A stretch of 32,356 nt of DNA from CAZQSL01 sp964595945 (lineage in GTDB: Bacteria; UBP15; UBA6099; JAJRTR01), in the NCBI GenBank assembly GCA_964595945.1, contig CAZQSL010000026.1, positions 1-32,356 of the forward strand, written 5' to 3'. The notes beneath the pieces are model-generated. The model saw only the letters and a list, made by a program, of their open reading frames with translations. It did no database searches and was not told where the DNA came from. Made by a program: the position numbers and the translations under genes. Shown in pieces: positions 1 through 7,671 of the stretch. The stretch's first letter is position 1. Every line of letters starts with the position of its first letter.

Positions 1-95
1 ATCATCAACAAGACCCCGGACTTCATCACGGGCAAACCCATCACCGTCGGGAGCACCCGAGCGCCGTCCTTCAATACAGCCGCAGTTCGTGACAT
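1..95 (-). CDS. Unknown protein, N-terminal fragment (runs off left edge)
   Basis: Reading the minus strand from 95 gives an ATG preceded by AGGAGG with a 7-base spacer, then 31 open codons to the window edge. The peptide begins MSRTAAVLKDGARVLPTV and is fairly hydrophobic with several Met and Val residues. I do not recognise the family and too little is visible to assign a role. A second ATG at 100 is closer to the Shine-Dalgarno but hits a stop after nine codons, so 95 is preferred. An extended -10 element (TGTTACAAT) lies just upstream on the same strand, which supports a real gene start. Confidence 0.5.
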   Translation of the reverse strand, partial: MSRTAAVLKDGARVLPTVMGLPVMKSGVLLM

Positions 96-124
96 AACAT
101 CGCCTCCTGCTTGTATTTGAGGTG

Positions 125-133
125 ATTGTAACA
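125..133 (-). promoter_or_regulatory. Extended -10 promoter for the left-edge gene
   Basis: On the minus strand TGTTACAAT matches an extended -10 (TGnTATAAT with one mismatch). It lies about 30 bases upstream of the ATG at 95, leaving a short leader that holds the AGGAGG site. The -35 region is weak (TGGTTA), as is usual for extended -10 promoters. Assignment is by motif only. Confidence 0.4.
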
Positions 134-174
134 CTATTTGCCGCATATAACCATATTAGTAAGCAGTATTGGGG

Positions 175-216
175 TTTAAGGGTGACAGCGGCTGATGTAT
201 AGCATATAAAGTTTTT
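175..216. repeat. Diverged intergenic repeat, copy 1 (copy 2 at about 16209-16256)
   Basis: The order AAGGGT, ACAGCG, CTGA, TATAGCATATA, TTTTT is shared with 16209-16256, with small insertions between blocks. The 11-base core TATAGCATATA is exact in both (198-208 and 16240-16250). Function unknown. Confidence 0.4.
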
Positions 217-228
217 CGGTAGAGGTTT

Positions 229-260
229 GGAGACCCCATTTTTTCAAAAAGGGGGTCTCC
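229..260. other. Perfect-arm inverted repeat
   Basis: GGAGACCCC (229-237) pairs with GGGGTCTCC (252-260). The inner bases add a T-run facing an A-run (239-244 with 246-250), so the whole block can fold into one long hairpin with a tiny loop. No T-tract follows on either strand, so it is a poor intrinsic terminator. It could be an operator or an RNA structure. Confidence 0.5.
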
Positions 261-356
261 ATGCTCTTGTCGTGAACGCTTACAAATATTCTTTATCACA
301 CCTTCACGGATTCAGGTGAGTTTCAGGGGTAATCAGGAATCTCTTCGGGGCTAATT

Positions 357-378
357 CTCCGCCACTTGCGGCGGGGTT
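357..378 (+). terminator. Terminator-like hairpin with no plus-strand gene upstream
   Basis: CTCCGCC (357-363) pairs with GGCGGGG (370-376) around ACTTGC, followed by TTATTCGTTT. The shape fits a weak intrinsic terminator reading rightward, but no plus-strand gene lies to its left in this region. Confidence 0.35.
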
Positions 379-643
379 ATTCGTTTGGACGGCATTGTTC
401 TTAATCAGGTTAATGCATAGTACGGTTTCTCGCCGCATTGTCACACAAGAAATCACTATTCCTTAGCGAATTATCAGCAATGAGCGAAGTGAAGTATTCT
501 GTTTCCGCAAGGATTCCGTTTTTTTCGAAGAATAGTATATGTGGCAAAAACAGGCGGAACAGAATAAGCTATAACGATGTTTATGTGAAAAAGGCCGAAA
601 AGCGACATCGTCGTATATGCCGAGACAATAGGAGGTGCGCCGG

Positions 644-1966
644 GTGGATGTATTGTTACTATCGCGGCTTCAGTTCGCAATGGCAACGGCGTTTCATTTT
701 TTGTTTGTACCGCTGACGCTTGGTCTCAGTGTGCTGATTGCCATCATGGAGACTATCTACGCGAAGACCGGAGACAGGGATTATCAGAGGATGGCGCGGT
801 TTTGGGGCAAGCTGTTTCTTATCAATTTCGCCATTGGAGTTGTCACGGGTATAACTCTCGAATTTCAGTTCGGCACCAACTGGGCAAGGTATTCACGTTT
901 TGTCGGGGACATTTTTGGATCGCTGCTTGCGATCGAAGCACTTGCCGCCTTTTTCCTTGAGTCAACATTTATCGCCGTGTGGGCGTATGGGTGGAAAAAA
1001 TTGACGCCTAAAGCGCATGCGGCAGTCATGTGGGTGGTGGCGTTTGCATCGTCGCTGTCGGCGATATGGATATTGACAGCCAACGCCTGGATGCAGCATC
1101 CAGTGGGTTATGTGATCAGAAACGGGCGTGCGGAAATAACGGACTTTATCGCCGTGATCACGCAGAGGTTTGCCATTCTTGAGATCCTTCACACGGTGCT
1201 GGCTGCTTATGTGCTCGGAGGATTTTTTGTGCTTGGCGTGTGCGCGTGGCATTTTCGCAGGAATAATGAAGTCGAGTTTTTCAGGAAGTGTTTCCGGCTG
1301 ACGCTGATATTTACGACAATCGCGATCCTGGGCGTCATAATCGAGGGCGACATGCACGGGTACGAGCTTACCGAGACGCAGCCTGCAAAGCTTGCTGCGA
1401 TGGAGGCTCACTGGGATACATCGAAAAATGCCCCTATGGTGCTGTTTGCCATTGCGGACGAACGGCAGGAAAAAAACCTTGTGGAAATCGGACGGATACC
1501 CAACATGCTGAGTTTTCTCGCTACTCATACGCTTGACGGCGAGGTGAAGGGGCTCAAGGATTTTCCTGCGGATGAGCGACCGCCGGTGATGATCACGTTT
1601 TATTCGTTCAGGATCATGGTCGGGTTGGGTTTTGCGATGGCGGGTATAATAATGCTCGCGTGGATATTCAGGAAGAGGATCGAGCATAACAGATTTATGC
1701 AACTGCTGCTGATGATGGCAGTGCCTATGCCATATATCGCGGCTGAATTCGGCTGGGCGGTGGCAGAGGTCGGGCGCCAGCCGTGGGTGGTCTACGGTGT
1801 GATGAAGACCGCGGACGCTGTCTCGAAGATCAATGCGGAGCAGGTGATGGTGTCATTTGTAGCATTTTTCCTGCTCTATTCGCTGCTTGGTGCAGTTGAT
1901 TTTTACCTTCTCTACAAATTCGCCAGGAAGGGACCTGACCCGGCAAGCGGGCAGGGCGTGGGGTGA
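644..1966 (+). CDS. cydA: Cytochrome bd ubiquinol oxidase subunit I
   Basis: Catalytic subunit of the bd-type quinol:O2 oxidoreductase of the inner membrane, which scavenges O2 at low concentration. Start is GTG 644, 8 bases after AGGAGG (630-635), giving VDVLLLSRLQFA, the usual N-terminus; an in-frame GTG at 635 overlaps that ribosome site. Product is 440 residues, shorter than E. coli CydA because the quinol-binding Q loop is short. Visible ligands and signatures are His18 in FHFLFVPLT (heme b595), the His in LEILHTV (heme b558), the SFRIMVGLG Arg-x-Met pair, GYELTETQPAKLAAMEAHW in the Q loop, and the FGWAVAEVGRQPW Trp/Glu site. The stop overlaps the cydB start. Codons end in G more often than in neighbouring genes. 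Confidence 0.96.
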   Translation: MDVLLLSRLQFAMATAFHFLFVPLTLGLSVLIAIMETIYAKTGDRDYQRMARFWGKLFLINFAIGVVTGITLEFQFGTNWARYSRFVGDIFGSLLAIEALAAFFLESTFIAVWAYGWKKLTPKAHAAVMWVVAFASSLSAIWILTANAWMQHPVGYVIRNGRAEITDFIAVITQRFAILEILHTVLAAYVLGGFFVLGVCAWHFRRNNEVEFFRKCFRLTLIFTTIAILGVIIEGDMHGYELTETQPAKLAAMEAHWDTSKNAPMVLFAIADERQEKNLVEIGRIPNMLSFLATHTLDGEVKGLKDFPADERPPVMITFYSFRIMVGLGFAMAGIIMLAWIFRKRIEHNRFMQLLLMMAVPMPYIAAEFGWAVAEVGRQPWVVYGVMKTADAVSKINAEQVMVSFVAFFLLYSLLGAVDFYLLYKFARKGPDPASGQGVG

Positions 1967-3000
1967 TGACGATGGAGAGTATATGGTTCGCGCTGTGGGG
2001 GCTGCTGTGGGCGGTTTATTTTGTGCTTGACGGATTTGATTTTGGGGTCGGGGCGCTGATGCCATTTATATGCAAAAAAGATGAAGAAAAAAGAGTGGCT
2101 TACAATGCTATCGGACCATTCTGGGACGGCAATGAAGTGTGGTTGATCAGTGCGGGGGGGGTGACTTTTGCCGCATTTCCGATAGCCTATGCCGTGATGT
2201 TCAGTTCTATGTATGCCGCGTTGCTATTTGTGCTGTTCGCACTGATTTTGAGGGGAGTTGCGATCGAATTTCGCAGCAAGATCGACACGGCAGGCTGGAA
2301 GAGGGTATGGGATGCGTGTTTTTTCGCCGGGAGTGCTTTGCCGGCGGTGCTTTTCGGTGTGGCTTTTGCCAATCTTTTTCAGGGGCTGCCGATAGCTGCC
2401 GATCCGATCGATCCCCAGTTCCAATATAACGGCGGGCTGCTGACATTGATCAATCCTTATGGGCTGATCGGCGGCGTGTTTTTCCTTTTCATGTTTCTGT
2501 ATCACGGAGCGACATGGATGACGGTGAAATCGGAGGGCGATGTGCAAAATCGCGCGGCGGCAGCGGCTGGAGGGCTGTGGTGGCCCATGATGGCGATGGC
2601 GGTCGTGTTTCTGGTGGCGAGCTGGTATATGACAGACCTGTACGACAACTATCACAAGGCGCCGGCTCTGTTTGCGCTGCCGCTGATAGCAGTCGCGGGA
2701 TTTGTGGTATCGAAGCTGTCAGTCGGCAAGGCAGCATGGGTCAGGAGTTGGGCCGGGTCGGCAGTGGGTGTGGCGTTTTGCGTGTTCTTTGGTGTCGCCG
2801 GACTGTACCCGAGGATTATTCCTTCAAATATCAATCCTGAGTTCAATGTCACTGCGATGAATGCCGCATCGAGTCCCATGACGCTGAAAATAATGTTGAT
2901 CGTGGCACTGATCTTCGTGCCGCTTGTCATCATCTATCAGGCATGGACATACAATCTGTTCAGAGGCAAGGCTGACAGCAGCGATCATGGGGTATACTGA
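1966..3000 (+). CDS. cydB: Cytochrome bd ubiquinol oxidase subunit II
   Basis: Second core subunit of the bd oxidase, an integral membrane protein that partners CydA. The ATG at 1966 shares one base with the cydA TGA (TGATG), implying translational coupling; GTG 1963 and ATG 1972 are in-frame alternatives. The product, about 344 residues, starts with the typical ALWGLLWAVYFVLDGFDFG helix and keeps GPFWDGNEVWLISAGG and the NPYGLIGGV region. Many hydrophobic helices are evident. No small CydX-like membrane peptide and no cydCD genes follow in this window. Confidence 0.96.
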   Translation: MTMESIWFALWGLLWAVYFVLDGFDFGVGALMPFICKKDEEKRVAYNAIGPFWDGNEVWLISAGGVTFAAFPIAYAVMFSSMYAALLFVLFALILRGVAIEFRSKIDTAGWKRVWDACFFAGSALPAVLFGVAFANLFQGLPIAADPIDPQFQYNGGLLTLINPYGLIGGVFFLFMFLYHGATWMTVKSEGDVQNRAAAAAGGLWWPMMAMAVVFLVASWYMTDLYDNYHKAPALFALPLIAVAGFVVSKLSVGKAAWVRSWAGSAVGVAFCVFFGVAGLYPRIIPSNINPEFNVTAMNAASSPMTLKIMLIVALIFVPLVIIYQAWTYNLFRGKADSSDHGVY

Positions 3001-3022
3001 CCCGCGATTGCATGCGCCAAGA

Positions 3023-3051
3023 TGGACACACACGGGTGTGTTTGTTACAAT
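3023..3051 (+). promoter_or_regulatory. Sigma-70 promoter with a palindrome in the spacer
   Basis: TGGACA (3023-3028), a 17-base spacer and TACAAT (3046-3051) form a near-consensus promoter for the lipoprotein gene at 3128. The spacer carries ACACAC (3026-3031) facing GTGTGT (3036-3041), an inverted repeat placed where a repressor or an MerR-type activator would bind. The same hairpin plus TTGTT could instead be a weak cydAB terminator. Confidence 0.5.
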
Positions 3052-3127
3052 AGTATCACCGGGCAAAGACCGGCGATGTCGACCCTGCGGGCGCACTGTG
3101 GGATTGGCGACAATTCAGGAGGGCTGA

Positions 3128-4039
3128 ATGTACTCGAAAATTCTCAAAGCAGTGTCTGCCGTGGCAGTAGTCGGACTGGTTGTATATCTTGTAACTTCCT
3201 GCAAAATGGTGTCTACCGCAGAAAAGGAAAAAGCGAAACCTGCGGCGACCGCAGAAATCGATACCACTTCGCTCATAAAGGAAGTGAAAGACACCTATGT
3301 ATGCCCGCGCATCAACATGACAATCACCGAAGCCGAAGATGAAGGAGCCCTGTGTCCCGAAGGCAAAAAAATGCTCGACTATGCCCAGAAAATGGCTTCC
3401 GGCGGCATGGAAAAAGCTGATATCATCTATATTGTCAAAAATCACGCAAATCAGGGCCGCTCGCTCGTCGCCGACACCGGAGCACGATCATGCAGCGAGT
3501 CCGGCAAACTCAAACTTGACTTTTATATCATGTCGTACTGCCCTTACGGCGTGAGATATGTGCTTGGCACACTCCAGCCTATGATCAAGGACATGGGCGC
3601 CGCTCTCGACTACGAACCATATTACATCATGCAGAAAACCGGCGATAAACTCGAAGCCATGCACGGTCAGAAAGAAGTCGACGAAAATCTCCGCCAGATA
3701 TGTGTCAGGGACAAGTGGAGCCGTGCCAAGTGGGATGAATACGTGGATTGTTTCTCAAACGAAGTTTTTATGAAACAAAACTCTCCTGAGGCAAAAGACT
3801 GGAAATTCTGCGCCAACAAAGTCGGTATCAAACCCGAGGAACTCTCAAAATGCGCTTCGACCGAAGGTCCGTCCCTTGCAGAAAAAGACCTTAAGATGTC
3901 GATGCAGAACGGTGCCTCAGGCTCCCCCACCGCTATTTTCAACTGTAACAAGCAGATCGTCGGAGCTATCCCCTATGAGCAGGTCAAACCAAAACTCTGC
4001 AAGATGATCTCCGGCAAAGCTCCCGCCGCCTGTATATAA
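3128..4039 (+). CDS. Lipoprotein with GILT/DsbA-like thioredoxin fold
   Basis: 303 residues; AGGAGGG (3117-3123) precedes ATG 3128. The N-terminus has a hydrophobic segment and a lipobox-like VTSC at Cys25, so it is probably an envelope lipoprotein. Residues 57-110 (CPRINMTITEAE, then a Cys at 76, then a helix ending IIYIVKNH) resemble the small redox domain of CcmH in spacing. From 128 a thioredoxin-like domain begins, DFYIMSYCPYGVR, with a single active-site Cys138 (CPYG, no second Cys). MHGQKEVDENLRQIC (178-192) recalls the QHG...C signature of GILT thiol reductases. GSPTAIFNC (265-273) supplies the cis-Pro loop region. Twelve cysteines in all. A role in envelope disulfide chemistry is inferred; the exact partner is unknown. 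Confidence 0.75.
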   Translation: MYSKILKAVSAVAVVGLVVYLVTSCKMVSTAEKEKAKPAATAEIDTTSLIKEVKDTYVCPRINMTITEAEDEGALCPEGKKMLDYAQKMASGGMEKADIIYIVKNHANQGRSLVADTGARSCSESGKLKLDFYIMSYCPYGVRYVLGTLQPMIKDMGAALDYEPYYIMQKTGDKLEAMHGQKEVDENLRQICVRDKWSRAKWDEYVDCFSNEVFMKQNSPEAKDWKFCANKVGIKPEELSKCASTEGPSLAEKDLKMSMQNGASGSPTAIFNCNKQIVGAIPYEQVKPKLCKMISGKAPAACI

Positions 4040-4368
4040 TCACATCTCTTGCATGTCACACTCGATCAGTATCGGACCCGCCCGGGACAACGGGCGGGTT
4101 TTCACTTGCGCCATACTGTGACAAGGCACAGCGGCAGCCGTACCAACTTCATTTTTCACATAACCTTTAAATTTCCGCCGCAATTCACTATATTTACCGT
4201 GGCGCATGCAGTACGCTGTATCCCCGGCGACCGGTTGTGTTTGTCTCCTACTGCCAATAATCGGAACACTCGACATGGCTGACGCAGAATCGCAAAGAGG
4301 GTTTGCACGGGCGACGCATGGCCCGGCACGGGTTGCCGAAATAATAACCGTTGGATGAATGAAGGAAA
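4040..4368. other. Intergenic region upstream of typA (329 bp)
   Basis: Begins with the intrinsic terminator at 4077-4102. The remainder is moderately AT-rich around 4150-4200 and GC-rich just before typA. Two short overlapping frames here have no ribosome site or family resemblance, so I call no gene. No promoter for typA stands out. Confidence 0.5.
4077..4102 (+). terminator. Intrinsic terminator after the lipoprotein gene
   Basis: CCCGCCCG (4077-4084) and CGGGCGGG (4091-4098) form an 8-bp GC stem with a GGACAA loop, followed by TTTT. Confidence 0.85.
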
Positions 4369-6180
4369 ATGGAAATCAGAAACATAGCGAACATCGCACA
4401 CGTAGACCATGGCAAGACCACACTCGTAGACGCCATCCTCAGGGCATCAGGCGCGGTTTCCACCCGCACTGAGATACCCGATCTCATAATGGACAGCAAC
4501 GACCAGGAACGCGAACGAGGCATCACCATCTACTCCAAGAACGCATCTGTCATGTACAAGGGCACCAAGATCAACATAGTCGATACCCCCGGCCATGCCG
4601 ACTTCGGCTCTGAAGTCGAGCGTGTCCTGCGATCGGTCGATGCCGCGCTGCTGCTCGTCGACGCATTCGAAGGCCCCATGCCGCAGACCCGCTTCGTACT
4701 CGGCAAAGCGCTCGAACTCGGCCTCCACATCCTTGTCGTCATCAACAAGATCGACAAACCGATGGCGCGTCCGGATGCCGTCCTCGACCTCACCCTAGAC
4801 CTCTTCGACAGCCTCGGCGCTACCGAAGAACAGCTCGACTTCAAATACATCTACACCATCGCCCGCGACGGCATCGCCGTGCGCAGCCTCGATGACCCTC
4901 ACGTCGACATCACTCCGCTTTTCGACTTCATCATGGAAAATGTCAAGCCCGCCACCAACGACACCGCCGCGGGGTTCCGCATGCAACCGGCTACCCTGAT
5001 GTACGACAACTACGTCGGACGTATCGCCGTCGGCCGCGTCTACGAAGGCAAAATGGGCGGCAACAGCCCAGTCGTCGTCATCGACACCAATGGTACCCGA
5101 CGTTTCGCAAAAACCACACGAGTCTACACATTTCAGGGGCTCGAACGCGTAGAGGTCAAAGAGGTGCAGGCAGGCGATATCGTAGCCATCGCGGGCATCC
5201 CCGACATCGACGTAAGCGAGACCATTGCACAATTCGAAGACACCGAGCCGCTCCCCGCCATCCGTGTCGATCCGCCTACTCTTGCCATGACCTTTCTCAT
5301 CAACAATTCGCCCTTCGCCGGCCGCGACGGCAAATATGTAACCAGCCGCCACCTGCAGGCCCGTCTCTTCAAGGAAATCGAAACCAATGTCGGCCTCAAG
5401 ATCGAGCAGGATATCCGCAGCGACTCCTTCCGCGTCATGGGCCGCGGCGAAATGCACCTCGCCGTCCTCATCGAAAAAATGCGCCGCGAAGGCTACGAAC
5501 TCCAGGTCTCGCGTCCCGAAGTCATCATGAAGGAAGTAAACGGCAAACAGTACGAGCCCATCGAAAAGGGCGTCGTCTCGGTCCCCCAGGACATGGCCGG
5601 ACGCATCATCGAATCCATCGGCCTGCGACGCGGCATGGTCGAAAACATCCGAACCACTGCCGACCGTTCCATCGTCGAATTCGACATCCCCACGCGCGGA
5701 CTTCTCGGCTTCCGTTCGGCCATCCTCGTCATGACCCACGGCGAAGGCACTCTCTATCATTCCTTCGACCACTACGGCCCCCATCGCGGCGTCATCAAAA
5801 AACGCCTCGTAGGCTCCATGATCAGCGGATTTACCGGTGTCGCGTCACCATACGGGCTCAGCAACCTCCAGGAGCGAGGCCCGCTCTTCATCGGCGGCGG
5901 CACCGAAGTCTACGAAGGCATGATCATCGGCGAACACAACAAGGGCAGCGACCTCGTCGTCAACCCCCTCAAGGCCAAACAGCTCACCAACATGCGCGCC
6001 GCCGGCTCCGACGATGCCATCAAGCTCATCCCGCCCATCGAAATGACTCTCGATGCCGCCATCGAATACATACAGGATGACGAATATGTCGAAGTCACCC
6101 CCAATTTTATCCGCCTCCGTAAAATCATCACCGCCAAAGGCGACCGCAAACGCGAAGAACGCAGGGAAAAACAGGGATGA
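4369..6180 (+). CDS. typA: Translational GTPase TypA/BipA
   Basis: Ribosome-associated GTPase of the EF-G family that helps 50S assembly and growth under stress or cold. 603 residues, the usual length. The G domain is intact: AHVDHGKTT (10-18, G1), DTPGHADFGSEVERVL (G3) and NKIDKP (G4). The C-terminal part keeps BipA features such as GRGEMHLAVLIEKMRREGYE and the SPYGLSNLQERG region. The start is ATG 4369 after a modest GAAGGAAA. It stands alone between an upstream terminator and guaB3. Third codon positions are strongly C-rich, which creates long antisense open frames that are not genes. Confidence 0.97.
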   Translation: MEIRNIANIAHVDHGKTTLVDAILRASGAVSTRTEIPDLIMDSNDQERERGITIYSKNASVMYKGTKINIVDTPGHADFGSEVERVLRSVDAALLLVDAFEGPMPQTRFVLGKALELGLHILVVINKIDKPMARPDAVLDLTLDLFDSLGATEEQLDFKYIYTIARDGIAVRSLDDPHVDITPLFDFIMENVKPATNDTAAGFRMQPATLMYDNYVGRIAVGRVYEGKMGGNSPVVVIDTNGTRRFAKTTRVYTFQGLERVEVKEVQAGDIVAIAGIPDIDVSETIAQFEDTEPLPAIRVDPPTLAMTFLINNSPFAGRDGKYVTSRHLQARLFKEIETNVGLKIEQDIRSDSFRVMGRGEMHLAVLIEKMRREGYELQVSRPEVIMKEVNGKQYEPIEKGVVSVPQDMAGRIIESIGLRRGMVENIRTTADRSIVEFDIPTRGLLGFRSAILVMTHGEGTLYHSFDHYGPHRGVIKKRLVGSMISGFTGVASPYGLSNLQERGPLFIGGGTEVYEGMIIGEHNKGSDLVVNPLKAKQLTNMRAAGSDDAIKLIPPIEMTLDAAIEYIQDDEYVEVTPNFIRLRKIITAKGDRKREERREKQG

Positions 6181-6267
6181 CCCAACCGTCATGGTTTCTC
6201 AGCGATATCATTCACCGACGGGGTGTTTTGAGATAGCTCCGTGCTGCGCCCCGGACCATCTCCGGAC

Positions 6268-6295
6268 TTGAAAAACTGCCTTTTGCGACTATAAT
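6268..6295 (+). promoter_or_regulatory. Promoter P1 for guaB3 and its leader ORF
   Basis: TTGAAA (6268-6273), a 16-base spacer and a perfect TATAAT (6290-6295). The transcript would begin near 6302 and carry the 25-codon leader ORF ahead of guaB3. Confidence 0.6.
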
Positions 6296-6352
6296 AACGA
6301 AATTAGGTATAAACTTATTTTTTTAAGGAAGTAGCAAAACAGGGGACCGGAA

Positions 6353-6430
6353 ATGGATATTAATAAAATACTGAATCCCGCAACAAGGTTGACAGTTTCC
6401 CCCTATTCTGTTACTATGACGCAACTATGA
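6353..6430 (+). CDS. 25-residue leader ORF coupled to guaB3
   Basis: ATG 6353 is 6 bases after AGGGGA (6341-6346) and opens a 25-codon frame (begins MDINKILNPATRL, ends YSVTMTQL). Its TGA (6428-6430) overlaps the guaB3 ATG (6427-6429) as ATGA, the classic coupling arrangement. The peptide has no recognisable domain. A good ribosome site, a promoter upstream and the exact overlap argue for translation, but a chance frame cannot be excluded. If real it may set the translation rate of guaB3, which has no Shine-Dalgarno of its own. Confidence 0.45.
   Translation: MDINKILNPATRLTVSPYSVTMTQL
6389..6417 (+). promoter_or_regulatory. Promoter P2, predicts a near-leaderless guaB3 mRNA
   Basis: A perfect TTGACA (6389-6394), an ideal 17-base spacer and TACTAT (6412-6417). 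A start 6-7 bases downstream falls at 6423-6424, only about 3 bases before the guaB3 ATG at 6427, so this transcript would be essentially leaderless. The promoter lies inside the leader ORF. Confidence 0.5.
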
Positions 6431-7596
6431 ATATGAATGAGATAACATTAGGCGGAAACAGAAAAGCCAAAAGAGCTTACGGATTTGACGAAGTATCGAT
6501 CGTACCCGGTGGCTACACGGTAGACCCCGAAGATGTCAACACCGAGATGAATATCGGCGAATACACTTTTCAGGTGCCTATCCTCGCGTCAGCTATGGAT
6601 GGCGTAGTGGATGTGAAATTCGCAATAGCAATGGGCAAACTCGGCGGGCTCGCCGTGCTCAATCTCAATGGCCTCCAGACCAGATATGACGAACCCGATG
6701 AAATCCTCGAAGAAATTTCTAAAAAATCAGCCGACGAAGTCACGGAGTTCATCAAACAGGCCTATCGAGAACCCATCAGCGAAGACCTCGTAGGCCGCAG
6801 GGTCGAGGAAATCAAAAAAGCTGGTGTTGTATGCTCCGTATCGTCAGTACCGGCGGATGCGGAACGCTTCGGCAAAATCGCCCTCGAAGCAGGCGTGGAC
6901 ATATTCTGCATCCAGTCCACCGTCACTTCACTCAAACATGAGTCAACCAGAGTAAAATCCGTAGACATAGCAAAATTCTGCAGCGAATATCCCCAACCCG
7001 TAATCATCGGCAACAGCGTGACCACCCGTGTCGCGCTCGAACTGATGGAAGCCGGCGCGGCGGCACTGCTCATCGGCATCGGACCCGGCGCGGCATGCAC
7101 ATCGCGCGGCGTCCTCGGCATAGGCATACCGCAGATCACCGCGACAGCAGATTCGGCCCTCGCCCGCGACCAGTACTACGAAAAGACCGGCCGCTACGTT
7201 GCCATCATCTCCGATGGCGGCATGAGGGTCGGCGGCGATATCTGCAAGGCACTCGCTTCCGGCGCGGACGCGGTTATGATCGGTTCCCCATTCGCCAAAA
7301 CCGTCGAAGCACCCGGCAGAGGCTACCACTGGGGCATGGCCACTTCTCACGAAGCTCTCCCCAGAGGCACACGCGTCAAGGTAGGCACCACCTGCTCTGT
7401 AAAAAATCTCATCGTCGGTCCCGCACTCGCTGACGACGGTTCACAAAATTTCCTCGGCTCGATCAAAAACTGCATGGGACTTTGCGGCGCCAGGACCATC
7501 AAGGAATTCCAGCAGGCCGAGCTTGCGGTATCTCCGACATTCCTGACAGAAGGAAAACTTCTGCAGACTACTCAAAAGGTGGGTATGGGGCGATAG
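6427..7596 (+). CDS. guaB3: GuaB3-type IMP dehydrogenase homologue (no CBS domains)
   Basis: 389 residues of the IMPDH/GMP reductase TIM-barrel family. The catalytic loop GIGPGAACTSRG carries Cys224, the residue that forms the covalent nucleotide intermediate. ISDGGMRVGGDICKALASGADAVMIGS is the phosphate-binding region and EAPGRGYHWGMA replaces the usual IMPDH flap start. The tandem CBS domains of classical GuaB are absent; a short helical segment (about 90-125) lies there instead. This matches the GuaB3 branch, which works as an IMP dehydrogenase in cyanobacteria and is unsettled elsewhere. Start ATG 6427 has no Shine-Dalgarno but overlaps the leader ORF stop; ATG 6433 is an alternative. A hairpin spans the stop codon. 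Confidence 0.9.
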   Translation: MNMNEITLGGNRKAKRAYGFDEVSIVPGGYTVDPEDVNTEMNIGEYTFQVPILASAMDGVVDVKFAIAMGKLGGLAVLNLNGLQTRYDEPDEILEEISKKSADEVTEFIKQAYREPISEDLVGRRVEEIKKAGVVCSVSSVPADAERFGKIALEAGVDIFCIQSTVTSLKHESTRVKSVDIAKFCSEYPQPVIIGNSVTTRVALELMEAGAAALLIGIGPGAACTSRGVLGIGIPQITATADSALARDQYYEKTGRYVAIISDGGMRVGGDICKALASGADAVMIGSPFAKTVEAPGRGYHWGMATSHEALPRGTRVKVGTTCSVKNLIVGPALADDGSQNFLGSIKNCMGLCGARTIKEFQQAELAVSPTFLTEGKLLQTTQKVGMGR

Positions 7597-7611
7597 GCCC
7601 CATATTCGTTT
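7584..7611 (+). terminator. Intrinsic terminator overlapping the guaB3 stop codon
   Basis: TATGGGGC (7584-7591) pairs with GCCCCATA (7597-7604) around GATAG, which contains the TAG stop (7594-7596). TTCGTTT follows. The last guaB3 codons therefore form half of the stem. Confidence 0.65.
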
Positions 7612-7671
7612 AAGGCGGCAGGACGCCCGCACCGGCGGTCACGGGAATAGACCGCACAGCTTGCGTCACGG

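Larger units (their letters stand above)
96..643. other. Intergenic region between divergent genes (548 bp)
   Basis: No credible coding region. It holds the minus-strand promoter at 125-133, a copy of a diverged intergenic repeat (about 175-216), a long hairpin (229-260), a plus-strand terminator-like hairpin (357-378) and the cydA ribosome binding site (AGGAGG, 630-635). I could not find a convincing sigma-70 promoter for cydAB. Confidence 0.5.

Noticed and set aside
401..414. Two TTAAT direct repeats upstream of cydA, resembling an ArcA box
   Set aside because: The spacing differs from the 11-base ArcA period and AT-rich 5-mers recur by chance.
3001..3060. A CydX-like small membrane peptide after cydB
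   Set aside because: The only short frame (13 codons from ATG 3011) is polar, unlike CydX.
4049..4282. Small overlapping frames on both strands before typA
   Set aside because: No ribosome site, no family resemblance, and a terminator lies inside.
4795..5784. Long open frame antisense to typA (329 codons)
   Set aside because: It mirrors the C-ending codons of typA, has no ribosome site or recognisable family, and typA is unmistakable.
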